This document shows, in pieces, positions 50,023 through 58,212 of a stretch of 64,000 nucleotides of DNA. The position numbers and the translations under genes are program-made. This stretch comes from Akkermansia muciniphila (GTDB lineage: Bacteria > Verrucomicrobiota > Kiritimatiellia > RFP12 > JAAYNR01). The stretch's first letter is position 1; each line of letters begins with the position of its first letter. The stretch covers positions 52,355 through 116,354 of the forward strand of contig CAMBQN010000006.1 in assembly GCA_945870025.1 (NCBI GenBank), read 5' to 3'. The notes beneath the pieces are model-generated. The model ran no database searches and was not told the DNA's origin. It saw only the letters and a list, made by a program, of their open reading frames with translations.

Positions 50023-52182
50023 TTACGGCCTCCGATCAATCGCAGTGGAAGACTTCATGCCAACCTGACCCTGACGAGTCGCGGTGCTCTGGAACGTTAG
50101 CCGCCAAGTGCAGACGGGCGCAGGGTTCACACTGTGAGATTGCGGTGCAGGGACGCAACCGTGCAACCGTCCGGCGCTGTTGCGGCGCACCGCCAATTCG
50201 AGCTTTGTCCAGGCGCCTTGTTCATACGCAAAGGTCTCACCATCGTCATCGTAGAGACTGAAGACGCCTTCCGCTTCACCATAGTGTCGTACCTCCAGGT
50301 TGCGCCAGCGCGTCAACGGCTGCAGATCATCGCCTTCCGCCAGCATGGGGATGACGCCCCCGTCCTTGACGAACAAGGGGATCGGTCCGAGGTTGGATCG
50401 TATCGTATGCCACGGCCCGAACACCTCGGCACCCGTGTAGAAATCGAACCAACGCCCTGCCGGCAGCAGGACCCGCCGCTCAGCCTGTCCGGCAAAGAGC
50501 GGCGCCACCAGGATGGACGGACCAAACATGAACTGGTCGGCGACATCCCGCGCCTCCGGTCGGGAATACGGGTTGTCGGTCCCGTGCAGTTTGCCAGCCG
50601 TAACATCCAGCGAGACGGAGAAACCGGGCTCCAGCATCATGGCTCGAACCGGCGGAATCCCGCGAAAGGCATACTCGGCAAAGGCGCTGTAAAGGTAAGG
50701 GATCAGCCGTTGCCGCAGGCTGATCACCTCGCGAACCGCACCCGCTACCTCGGGGAACGTCCAAGGCATCTCACCCGAGGCCCACGCGTTGATCATCGCC
50801 AGTGGCGAGAAACACACCGCCTGAATACGGCGCAACCATTCCTCCGCCTGGCTCGAGGTGCGCGCTTCCGGACACCAGAGCAGACCCCCAAAAGACGACG
50901 AGCACAGGCCTGTGATGTATTCCCGGTGGTCATAGCAGTCGTTGTAGAGGGCGTATGGAAGATACGAGGCACCCAGGTTCGATCCGCGCACCAATCCATA
51001 GGTCCGCCGGTTCGCGGCGCGGAACATCTCGAAGCCCAGACGCTGCATATACAGCCCGAGCAGCGAATAATACTCCTCCGGGGATGTTCCGGATGGATAC
51101 GTCGCAAAGAATGGAGGGAGCCAGCTTTCATCATCCACTTCATCGTGCTTGTAACCCGAAACCCCGATCGCGACGTGCTCCTTGATGAAGTGCTCCTGCA
51201 TGAGCCTGCGGGTTTCCGGCAGGGTCAGGTCTGGAACCAGTCCGCCCCAACTCCCCGTATGACTGCCACTGTACGGCGCCAGGGATTGGCCGAGCTTGCA
51301 GTCCGGGTGCAGGAACGGATTCTGCCAGAGATTGACCTTTACGCCGCGTTCTTCCAGCGCGGCCACAAATCGTCGCGGTTCCGGAAAGAGACTCGTCCGC
51401 CAGTCGTGCGTGGTCGGATAACAGTTCGAGTGCCAACCCGGTTCCAACCCCAGCACCGATAACGGAAGCCTGTGCTCGCGATAGCGATCGACGAGCTCCA
51501 GGCACTCCTTTTCGCCCCAGTTCATGTTGGCCCGGTGCCAGAACCCGAGGCCCCACTTGGGCGGCAGACAGCCGCCGCCACAAAGCAGGTTGTAGCGCCG
51601 GACCACGTCCAGCATCTGCGGTCCGCCAAGGACCAGAATCTCGACGCCCGGGGCATCGAGGTAGAAATCCACCGTGCGTCCCGGCTGAATCGGACGCCAG
51701 TCCGGGTGCACCCGGTCCTGGAGCGGAGGATGCGCCTCTCGCGGATGGGTAGTTCCGACATAAGTATGCACCCGGCTGGCGGTGTTCAGGAGCACGCCAT
51801 ATCCGGCGCTGCTGATGTAAAAAGGCATCGGCGCATGGGTCCGGCCGTCTTCCTGTCCGCTGTAATGCCCCATGCGCAGGCACTTCGCCTGACCCAACTG
51901 GTTGAGGCTCCGGTACGTGAGGCCCATTCCGTAGATGTCCTCGCCAGCCCCGAGCGGGAACGAGACGTGCAGCTTACCGTTCACACGCTGGCAGGCAACC
52001 GCATCCGCCGCGAATGGGAACGGTGTTTTTGGAAGGTCCGCCAGAGCGTCGGATTTCGGGCTGCCGCCTGAGGCGGCCAGCGGAGTCTGGCCCGTTGGCG
52101 CACCTGCGATCGCACGCCAAACGGCTCCGAACGGCTCGGTCCATGTCGCGATAAACGTGTTCTCGTCCCTTGTTGTCATCAT
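50023..52182 (-). CDS. Glycoside hydrolase family 31 enzyme
   Basis: 719 residues from the ATG at 52182 (AAAGGAGA four bases upstream); 31 further codons of open frame lie before that signal. No signal peptide, so probably cytoplasmic. N-terminal beta-sandwich, then the (beta/alpha)8 barrel: 'PPKWGLGFWHR', 'PLSVLGLEPGWH', 'VKVNLWQNPFLHPD', and 'GYKHDEVDD', where Asp347 is the likely nucleophile. 'IPPVRAMMLEPG', 'FMFGPSILVAPLF' and 'WFDFYTGA' follow as in the family. GH31 covers alpha-glucosidases, alpha-xylosidases and others; specificity cannot be read here. Ten bp after the upstream DUF5703 gene. Confidence 0.9.
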   Translation of the reverse strand: MMTTRDENTFIATWTEPFGAVWRAIAGAPTGQTPLAASGGSPKSDALADLPKTPFPFAADAVACQRVNGKLHVSFPLGAGEDIYGMGLTYRSLNQLGQAKCLRMGHYSGQEDGRTHAPMPFYISSAGYGVLLNTASRVHTYVGTTHPREAHPPLQDRVHPDWRPIQPGRTVDFYLDAPGVEILVLGGPQMLDVVRRYNLLCGGGCLPPKWGLGFWHRANMNWGEKECLELVDRYREHRLPLSVLGLEPGWHSNCYPTTHDWRTSLFPEPRRFVAALEERGVKVNLWQNPFLHPDCKLGQSLAPYSGSHTGSWGGLVPDLTLPETRRLMQEHFIKEHVAIGVSGYKHDEVDDESWLPPFFATYPSGTSPEEYYSLLGLYMQRLGFEMFRAANRRTYGLVRGSNLGASYLPYALYNDCYDHREYITGLCSSSFGGLLWCPEARTSSQAEEWLRRIQAVCFSPLAMINAWASGEMPWTFPEVAGAVREVISLRQRLIPYLYSAFAEYAFRGIPPVRAMMLEPGFSVSLDVTAGKLHGTDNPYSRPEARDVADQFMFGPSILVAPLFAGQAERRVLLPAGRWFDFYTGAEVFGPWHTIRSNLGPIPLFVKDGGVIPMLAEGDDLQPLTRWRNLEVRHYGEAEGVFSLYDDDGETFAYEQGAWTKLELAVRRNSAGRLHGCVPAPQSHSVNPAPVCTWRLTFQSTATRQGQVGMKSSTAIDRRP

Positions 52183-52192
52183 CGTCTCTCCT

Positions 52193-54517
52193 TTAAGGCT
52201 TGCCCTCTTGCGCAGGCGGCGTTGGCATCGGGCCAAGGATCTCGACATCCTTCCGGCGCGAGGCCGGCGTGACATCGAGCTTCACGATCTTGCCGGCGCG
52301 AAGTTCACACTCGATCGTCGTATTCTGCGGGGCGTGCAGCTTGAAGCGCACGTCCCACGCCTCCGGCCAGGCCGGGAGGAGATACAGTTTCCCGTTCGGA
52401 GCCGGGTCCGGGGCGAGCAGCATTTCCTGCAGGCCGACCATCGCGCTTCCGCCCCAGTTGTGGTCGGGCATCCAGTCATGGCCAGGACCGAAAAAGGCCG
52501 GGTAGCGGGCGCAACCAGCCGCGTCGGAGAGTTTGGCGATGGCCAGTTCCTTGACCTCGGGCAGGCGGAGGGCGGCGGCGTAGGCTACCAGCGCCTGCCA
52601 CGAGAAGTCGTAGGTCCGGCAGAACAGTTGGCTCCGGTTGTCGCCGCGGAGGGGAACGGTGGACCAGGTGTCGCGCGCCAGTTGGAGGGTTTCGGGATGC
52701 GTCACGCCGACCAGCCGATAGGGCCAGGCGGCGTACATCTCGGGAAATTCCCAAGGATTGTATTCGTGCTCCCACTTGGCGGCCGGCGCGAGGACCTTCT
52801 TTCCTGCGCGTTCCGTGACGGGCAGTTCGGGCAGGGTCCTCTGCACACGCGCGAGGAACTCGCGGTCGGCGGCGGGCAGATTCGACAGAGCAAGCAGGCC
52901 TTCGACGACGCGGCGCAGGCCGGCAACCGTCTCGATGGTGTCGGTGCCGCCGCCGATGAGTTCCAGACCGTTGAGGGGATAAAGCACCAGTTTGCCGCCG
53001 TCGCTGAACTCCTCTCCGGTGCGGGCCAGCGTCTGGGCGCGGTAGAACGAATCGAAGAAGCGCACGATGCCGGTCATCCACGGGAGATCGGCGGAAAGGT
53101 CGGTTCCCATCATGCCGTGCCCCTGCAGGGCCATCCACGCATGCTCCAGCCCCATCGAGAAGTGATAGGTCAGGTGCGCGGCGCTGCACATGCTCTGGCC
53201 GGTAGGGGCAACGCAGATGGTGCCGTCGAGGCCCAGCGCCTCCGGATAGCACGCGCCATCCGCCCCGAGGTTCTTAGCCCGCTCCCGGGCGATCGGCAAC
53301 CGGTCGCGGTAGAATCGAAGGGTGGGCGACAGGAGATCGGCATCGCCAGTGGCGACCGCGCCCCACCCCAGCCAGCGCTGGTTTTGCCCGAAGAACAGGT
53401 GGTCCCAGCGCCGGTCGTCCGGCGTCGATCCCTTGGCGGTACCGGCTCCCGCGTTGTTGAGGCGCGCCGGAATGCGTTCGGGATGGGGCTCCGTGTTGAA
53501 GATGCCGCCGTTAAATTTCAACGGAAGTTCGCCATCCTGGTTGCAGGCGAGCATCTGGCGGAAGAGTTGGTAATTGCGGCCGATCTGAAACGCGGGGGCG
53601 TTCGTGGCGCCCTGCGGCGCGACGAAGATGGTGGAGCGTTCCCAGAACTCATTCCAGCGCGCGTCTTCCGCCGCTTCCGCCATCTTGCGCACCGCCGGGG
53701 TCAGGAGCGAACGGGCGGCCGCCTCCCACTGCGCGGGTTCGGCGTTCTTGCCGACACCGAGCGCCACCAGAATCACTTGCTCCTTGGCGGAGACGGTCCT
53801 GCCGGCCCACTCCTTGCCGGTCCAGGTCTGCCATTTCACCGGGGCGGGTTCCGCGATCGTCAGGCCTCCCTTGGCCACCAGCGCACCACCGAAATTGCGG
53901 CTCGGAAGGAGATTCAGCATGGCCTCGGGCGCGATGTGCTGGCTTCGGGCCAGGTTCTCCTCGGTCTTGCTGTCGCCATTCTTGTGGACGAAATGGAGCG
54001 CGTCGCCCACCGGGTTGACGTGGTCCGCCCCGTGCCAGGTGCCGAAGGATGTTTCCCAAACCAGCTCCCGCGAGGCGGTGACATCCACCACCAGGGTTTC
54101 GCCCAAAAATCGCAGACGCAGTTTGAGTTGTGTGCCGTCCTTCGTCGTGGATTCCACCGCAATCGTCCCCGTGGCCAGATCCTGGGCTTGCTTGAAGCCG
54201 GCCGGTTCACGCCAGTCCACGCCCACCGGCTTCAGGCGCAAGGCCCCGAGTTTCAGCAGCGCGCCGGACTCGTCATACGCGCCGTTGTGCGCGAGGTATA
54301 TCCACAGCGCCCCGTCCTGCACCCACACATTCGCGCCCGCGCCGCGCACCCCCGGCAGCGGCATGCTCTCGAAGGAGTCCTTGGAGGGGGAACTCCAGAC
54401 CACATTGCAGGCGCGAAGGTCAGCGGCTAGCGTGGGCGGAAGGGCTGCGCCGGCACCTCCGGACGCCGAGAGAAAGGACGCCAGCGCGACAGGGGTCAGG
54501 GAGAAGCATGCGTTCAT
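52193..54517 (-). CDS. Secreted DUF5703 glycoside-hydrolase-like protein, first gene of the cluster
   Basis: 774 residues. Signal peptide about 1-31, then the DUF5703 domain ('CNVVWSSPSKDSFESMPLPGVRGAGANVWVQDGALWIYLAHNGAYDESGALLKLG') and the barrel region ('GRNYQLFRQMLACNQDGELPLKFNGGIFN', 'FFGQNQRWLGWGAVATGDADLL', 'MPDHNWGGSAMVGLQEMLLAPDP'). Ends 'HAPQNTTIECELRAGKIVKLDVTPASRRKDVEIL', the same all-beta end as the others; no PKD or LamG. It heads the minus-strand glycan cluster and is followed after 10 bp by the GH31 gene. Confidence 0.85.
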   Translation of the reverse strand: MNACFSLTPVALASFLSASGGAGAALPPTLAADLRACNVVWSSPSKDSFESMPLPGVRGAGANVWVQDGALWIYLAHNGAYDESGALLKLGALRLKPVGVDWREPAGFKQAQDLATGTIAVESTTKDGTQLKLRLRFLGETLVVDVTASRELVWETSFGTWHGADHVNPVGDALHFVHKNGDSKTEENLARSQHIAPEAMLNLLPSRNFGGALVAKGGLTIAEPAPVKWQTWTGKEWAGRTVSAKEQVILVALGVGKNAEPAQWEAAARSLLTPAVRKMAEAAEDARWNEFWERSTIFVAPQGATNAPAFQIGRNYQLFRQMLACNQDGELPLKFNGGIFNTEPHPERIPARLNNAGAGTAKGSTPDDRRWDHLFFGQNQRWLGWGAVATGDADLLSPTLRFYRDRLPIARERAKNLGADGACYPEALGLDGTICVAPTGQSMCSAAHLTYHFSMGLEHAWMALQGHGMMGTDLSADLPWMTGIVRFFDSFYRAQTLARTGEEFSDGGKLVLYPLNGLELIGGGTDTIETVAGLRRVVEGLLALSNLPAADREFLARVQRTLPELPVTERAGKKVLAPAAKWEHEYNPWEFPEMYAAWPYRLVGVTHPETLQLARDTWSTVPLRGDNRSQLFCRTYDFSWQALVAYAAALRLPEVKELAIAKLSDAAGCARYPAFFGPGHDWMPDHNWGGSAMVGLQEMLLAPDPAPNGKLYLLPAWPEAWDVRFKLHAPQNTTIECELRAGKIVKLDVTPASRRKDVEILGPMPTPPAQEGKP

Positions 54518-54676
54518 TGTCTTCCGATTGATAAGAAAGGCTCTTGCCCTTCAGTTTATGAGCAGCGACATGCCGCACCCAAAACGGGTGCAAAAAAAAT
54601 TGCACGTTCCCGTGAACATGTCTAGCCCTGAGCCGGTCCCCCAATCACCGCCTAAGCACTGATGTCGATTCCGGCC
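54518..54676 (-). promoter_or_regulatory. Leader of the glycan cluster with two possible regulator sites
   Basis: 159 bp upstream of the first cluster gene. GCACCC-N5-GGGTGC at 54575-54591 and GTTC-N4-GAAC at 54606-54617 are inverted repeats separated by an A/T tract. The arrangement could hold an operator for a LacI-type or similar sugar regulator, but no promoter boxes are certain. Confidence 0.35.
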
Positions 54677-55777
54677 TCACGGCTGATTTTCGAAGCTGAC
54701 CAGTTCGACGTCGAAGATCAGCCAGGCATTGGGAGGAATGACCCCGCCCGCGCCGCGGGCGCCATAGCCGAGCGCAGGCGGTATGGCGATGGTGCGCTTC
54801 TCGCCCTTCTTCATCAGCAGAACCGTCTCATCCCAGCCGGGGATGACCTGCCCCTTGCCGACGGGGAAGCTGATGGGCTGCCCGCGGGTATAGGAGCTGT
54901 CGAAGGTCTGACCGCTGACCAGCTTGCCGGTGTAATGAACGGCGCAGATGGCGCCCGCTTTGGGCGACTCGCCCTCGCCTTTCTGGGTGACCGTGTAGCG
55001 AACACCCTTGGGCGTGGCGGGGGCGTCGGCGGGAACAAAGCGGTGGGTCAGCGTGACCTGTCCAGCCGCGCCCTGGGAGGCCTTGTCGGCCAGCCGCTTC
55101 TGCAACGCTTGCGCCAGCGCGTCAAACCGGGCCTGGTCCACCACAAACGCCTGGGCATCGGCGCCGACGCGGTAGATGCGGATCGATTGGATGGCGTCAC
55201 CCTGCTTGATTGCATTCACCACATTCTGGCCCGACACGACGTGGCCAAACACGGTATGCTTGCCATCCAGATGCGGTGTCTTGTTATGCGTGATGAAAAA
55301 CTGTGAGCCATTGGTGCCCGGCCCCGCGTTGGCCATGGAGAGAATGCCGGCACCGCTGTGCGTGAGGGTTTCATCGATCTCATCGCCGAAGCGATAGCCC
55401 GGGCCTCCCCGGCCGGTGCCTTCGGGGCAGCCGCCCTGGATCATGAAATTGGCCAGCACGCGATGAAAGGCCATCCCGTCGTAAAAAGGTTGTCCAGCCG
55501 GTTTAGCCTTATTGGCGAGCGTGCCTTCGGCGAGGCCGACGAAATTGGCGACGGTCAGCGGCGTTTTCTGGAATTCCAGCGCGCAGACGATCACGCCCTG
55601 GGTGGTGGTGATGGCGGCGTATAAGCCGGGTTCAGTCGGAATCCCCGTGACGGATGCTTTCATCGTTTCCTCTTGTTTTACGGGTTCGGCCGATGGCGCA
55701 GCGTTTTCATCCGCACGGCAGTCCATCCAAGCAATACCTGAGCACAGCAGCGTGACGAGATACAACGAATGGCGCAT
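54677..55777 (-). CDS. Secreted dual peptidyl-prolyl isomerase: cyclophilin plus FKBP
   Basis: 366 residues. Hydrophobic N-terminal signal peptide ('[18 protein letters not shown]'). Cyclophilin domain about 50-210: '[33 protein letters not shown]', '[21 protein letters not shown]', '[12 protein letters not shown]' carry the active Arg, Phe, Gln and His region. FKBP domain about 255-365: '[38 protein letters not shown]', '[29 protein letters not shown]'. Two unrelated prolyl isomerases in one polypeptide make a periplasmic folding helper. Single gene, separated from the glycan cluster by the 159-bp leader. Confidence 0.93.
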   Translation of the reverse strand: MRHSLYLVTLLCSGIAWMDCRADENAAPSAEPVKQEETMKASVTGIPTEPGLYAAITTTQGVIVCALEFQKTPLTVANFVGLAEGTLANKAKPAGQPFYDGMAFHRVLANFMIQGGCPEGTGRGGPGYRFGDEIDETLTHSGAGILSMANAGPGTNGSQFFITHNKTPHLDGKHTVFGHVVSGQNVVNAIKQGDAIQSIRIYRVGADAQAFVVDQARFDALAQALQKRLADKASQGAAGQVTLTHRFVPADAPATPKGVRYTVTQKGEGESPKAGAICAVHYTGKLVSGQTFDSSYTRGQPISFPVGKGQVIPGWDETVLLMKKGEKRTIAIPPALGYGARGAGGVIPPNAWLIFDVELVSFENQP

Positions 55778-55906
55778 CGTTCAAACTCCTCTATTGGGTT
55801 GTTCATCAGGGCGTGAGTATAGCATAATCGGCGCATCGCGCAAAATCCAAAATCACAGCCTTGCCGCCGCTGTCCCCTTTTGGTACTGTCTAACAACATA
55901 TTTTAC

Positions 55907-55983
55907 AGGCCAGTAGCTCAGTTGGACAGAGCACAGGATTCCTAATCCTGGGGTCGCGGGTTCAACTCCCGCCTGGCCTACCA
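55907..55983 (+). tRNA. tRNA-Arg (anticodon CCT)
   Basis: Acceptor AGGCCAG pairs with CTGGCCT; anticodon stem CAGGA/TCCTG with loop TTCCTAA; T-arm GCGGGTTCAACTCCCGC; encoded CCA at 55981-55983. All arms fold. Confidence 0.95.
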
Positions 55984-56340
55984 TCAGAAAACATATCTTT
56001 TACTGCGTTTTTTGACCTATTTTTGCCATTTTTCGGGGTTCGCACAGGATGAATAATCCTGCAAAAAAAGGGCACGTTTAGGCAGGTATTATGTCTGCAA
56101 AATGTCAACCGTCTGGCAAGACAATGAAGGGGTGATTGACGCGGATGAGCGGCCCGTTCTGAAGGGCGCTCAATCACGCCCGGAAGAACGGGCCTGGGCT
56201 GAAGGGACCTGCTAATGGTTCTGCAAGCTCGGAAGATGCGGTGGCGGGGCGGTCTGCCATGACGCATGAAGGGCGGCCCAGTGTGCCGAATGGGCGCCCA
56301 GGCGGGCGATTTGACGGGGATGGGCAAGCGGGATGATGTA

Positions 56341-56438
56341 GCTATCGGGATCCAAATCGGTATCGGGACCGAAATCGGCGAGAAAACAAGGAATTCGACC
56401 CCGATAGCGATAGCGATTTCGACTGTAAGGATGTGCCA
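56341..56438. repeat. Dispersed 98-bp palindromic stutter repeat, copy 2
   Basis: 93 of 98 positions match 13265-13362; the five differences are single substitutions and no gap is needed. Confidence 0.85.
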
Positions 56439-56465
56439 TAATGAGCATGACATAGATTCCCTATG

Positions 56466-56491
56466 ACACAGATTCCCTGTCCCCGAGATCT
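56466..56491. repeat. 26-bp direct repeat, left copy
   Basis: GACACAGATTCCCTGTCCCC followed by GAGATC; 24 of 26 positions match 57151-57176. The pair encloses two tiny membrane genes and an attC-like site. A partial third copy starts at 56449. Confidence 0.75.
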
Positions 56492-56523
56492 CCTCGTATT
56501 TAATGTCGCCGACAGAGAGAACA

Positions 56524-56814
56524 ATGAGACAGAGATCTAACAACCAATGGGTGACTCGACAACCGGTCGTCAACTGGTGGTCGGTACTCCTCTTGGCAGT
56601 TCTGCTCTCATTCGTCGCAGCACTCAATGACTACGGCCCGACCTATGTTCTCGATCGAACGCTGCCCGATGGGACGGATCTACTCAGAATCGACCTGATG
56701 CGGACCTTGACGATCAACTGGCTGGCGATCGCCTTCGCTGTCGCTGCCCTCGGCTGCTGGATTTGGTCGCTGGTTCTGCTGGCGCGAGCCGTCATCAACC
56801 ACTGGAAGAAATGA
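56524..56814 (+). CDS. Small two-span membrane protein, unknown
   Basis: 96 residues from the ATG at 56524 (GAGAG four bases upstream); an earlier in-frame start at 56503 is possible. Two transmembrane helices: about 24-40 ('WWSVLLLAVLLSFVAAL') and about 66-92 ('WLAIAFAVAALGCWIWSLVLLARAVI'), with a short external loop and a Lys-rich end. No family recognised. The position between direct repeats and an attC-like site is that of a gene cassette. A hairpin CCGGC-TTGAGG-GCCGG followed by TTTT at 56883-56902 could end its transcript. Confidence 0.65.
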   Translation: MRQRSNNQWVTRQPVVNWWSVLLLAVLLSFVAALNDYGPTYVLDRTLPDGTDLLRIDLMRTLTINWLAIAFAVAALGCWIWSLVLLARAVINHWKK

Positions 56815-56905
56815 ATAAGCAGGCGAACTGCCAGCGGGAGGCGACTGAGTACAGCGTCTCCGCCGTGGCGTTCGCAGTCCGCCCGGCTTGAGGGCCGGTT
56901 TTGTA

Positions 56906-56923
56906 CCGCTTTTCGAAAAGCGG
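56906..56923. repeat. Perfect 18-bp palindrome
   Basis: CCGCTTTTCGAAAAGCGG. Lies in the 240-bp space between the two tiny membrane genes; the antisense of this space carries a 65-codon ORF whose sequence I do not regard as a real gene. Confidence 0.6.
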
Positions 56924-56983
56924 GTAGCCCTGCGGCGATTGAGCACGCTTAATGACTTCATCGCTTGCGTAGAGAAAGCAAGC

Positions 56984-57041
56984 GTCCAACAATTCGATGG
57001 AGGCAACGCGGCTTCGCAGCGTGCCTCAGTTTGAGCGTCGT
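56984..57041 (+). other. attC-like site (integron cassette recombination site candidate)
   Basis: GTCCAAC (56984-56990, fits RYYYAAC), AATTCGATGG, a central hairpin GGCAACGCGGCTTCGCAGCG-TGCC and a left-arm-like CTCAGTTTGAGCG. Core spacing and the GCGGCTTCGC centre resemble aadA-type attC sites. The matching GTTRRRY box is replaced by GTCGTCG, so the site is degenerate or a look-alike. Confidence 0.35.
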
Positions 57042-57055
57042 CGAAGGAGAGAAAT

Positions 57056-57157
57056 ATGAAACAGGCAATTTTGTGGGGAGTAATTTTCGCAGTTGTCGCA
57101 TTACTAATTTTCTCGTTTATCGCACCGTTGCTTTTTCATGGAAGCAATAAGACATAG
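57056..57157 (+). CDS. Tiny single-span membrane peptide
   Basis: 33 residues: 'MKQAILWGVIFAVVALLIF' then 'SFIAPLLFHGSNKT'. AAGGAGAG lies four bases before the ATG, better than most real genes in the window. One transmembrane helix fills nearly the whole peptide. Could be a regulator of a membrane protein or a type I toxin-like peptide; neither is supported by more than size and composition. Confidence 0.5.
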   Translation: MKQAILWGVIFAVVALLIFSFIAPLLFHGSNKT

Positions 57158-57230
57158 ATTTCCTGTCCCCGAGATCCTTCGAGATCCTTTGTCCCCTAGA
57201 TCCTTAGAGATCCTTGTACACGGGGAGACC
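57151..57230. repeat. 26-bp direct repeat, right copy, plus GAGATCCTT stutter
   Basis: 57151-57176 matches 56466-56491 at 24 of 26 positions and overlaps the stop of the tiny gene. It is followed by GAGATCCTTTGTCCCC, TAGATCCTTAGAGATCC words that run up to the end of the FecR gene. Confidence 0.7.
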
Positions 57231-57231
57231 C

Positions 57232-58212
57232 TCAAGGATACGGCGTCCCGGCCGCCTGCCGGCAGACTTGCTTCCAGTACGGGCACACCCGCGCGTCCAT
57301 GCGCATGTACGGCCAATTCGGGGCGACGGCTGAGTAGTTTCCGGCCTGCAAGGTGACCTTCTGCCCGTCGGCCAAGCGGCTCACCTTCACAACACCCTGG
57401 CGCACGCCCAGCCATCTCGACCGCGCGTCGGCCATCAGGCGGAACTCCGTACCCACGATTTCAGCGTGCATCAGGTCCCCGAGAACCAGCAGGTGCTGCC
57501 CGTCCGGCTGCTGGCGGATGTCGGCGTCCACCGCCCCCCGGCGCAGGTCAAGTCCCGGTCCCGCGTCCGAATGGCTCAGAACCACGGCACTGGCCCTGTA
57601 AATCCGCAGCGTGGAGCCGTCCGCGTAGGCGAACCGGGCGGACGCATTCGTGGACGTGACGATGGCGTCTCCCGCAAACACTTCCGTGCCGGCGGACGCG
57701 ACGGCCGGCTGCCCTGTGCCATCCGCGCGCACCACCCACACCTCCCCGCCGACCTCGGTCAGCCGTCCTTCGGCCTTCGCGACCGGCAGGGCGGCCTCCC
57801 TGGGCGCCGGCTGGGGCGCCGGCTGGGGCGCAACGACGGTCGTCGCCAGCTCGGTGCGGCCCGGCCGTCCGATGAAATAGGCACCCAGCCCGACAGCGAT
57901 CACGATTCCGGCCGCGATGGCAGCTGGCCATGGGAAGCGCCTCGCCAACGGACGGCGCGCGTCCGTTCGGAGCCGCGCCGGGCGAGTGCCTGCGGCAGGG
58001 AACGTCGCGACCGTGACGCGCGCCTGCTCCTTCTTCTCCCAGGCCACGTCCCGCAACGCGCCCGGCAGTTCCGCGTCGAAAGCCGCCAGAACAAGCAGTT
58101 CCTTGCGCAGGGCGGCGTCGGCCCTAAGGCGTTCTCCAAGCGCCTGCACGTCCTCCTCGCTCGCCTGCCCCGCCAGGTAGCGGTCCAGATACGGGTCGGC
58201 ATGGTCCGTCAT
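57232..58212 (-). CDS. FecR-domain membrane protein (anti-sigma-type partner)
   Basis: 326 residues from the ATG at 58212, whose first bases overlap the sigma-factor stop (ATGA). N-terminal about 90 residues are cytoplasmic and helical ('DPYLDRYLAGQASEEDVQALGERLRAD'), one transmembrane helix about 105-122 ('PAAIAAGIVIAVGLGAYFIG'), a Pro/Ala linker, then a FecR domain about 150-290 ('AKAEGRLTEVGGEVWVVRADG', 'GTEVFAGDAIVTSTNASARFAYADGSTLRIY', 'EIVGTEFRLMADA'). In Bacteroidota, FecR proteins relay outer-membrane signals to the sigma factor; PVC versions often lack a TonB receptor partner, and none is seen here. The C-terminus meets the stutter repeat. Confidence 0.87.
   Translation of the reverse strand: MTDHADPYLDRYLAGQASEEDVQALGERLRADAALRKELLVLAAFDAELPGALRDVAWEKKEQARVTVATFPAAGTRPARLRTDARRPLARRFPWPAAIAAGIVIAVGLGAYFIGRPGRTELATTVVAPQPAPQPAPREAALPVAKAEGRLTEVGGEVWVVRADGTGQPAVASAGTEVFAGDAIVTSTNASARFAYADGSTLRIYRASAVVLSHSDAGPGLDLRRGAVDADIRQQPDGQHLLVLGDLMHAEIVGTEFRLMADARSRWLGVRQGVVKVSRLADGQKVTLQAGNYSAVAPNWPYMRMDARVCPYWKQVCRQAAGTPYP

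Larger units (their letters stand above)
55984..56523. other. Non-coding gap of 540 bp with repeats
   Basis: Contains a short hairpin CAGGATGAATAATCCTG (56047-56063) similar to the tRNA-Arg anticodon arm, the 98-bp dispersed repeat (56341-56438), and the first ACA(T/C)AGATT-type repeat (56466-56491). No gene of any length is supported. Confidence 0.5.

Noticed and set aside
54575..54599. Terminator at the GCACCC/GGGTGC hairpin
   Set aside because: The T tract lies before the hairpin on the minus strand and is an A tract after it on the plus strand, so it fits neither direction.
56795..56992. 65-codon minus-strand ORF between the tiny membrane genes
   Set aside because: It is the antisense of a region with a palindrome and an attC-like site, with no ribosome binding site; likely a shadow of structured DNA.
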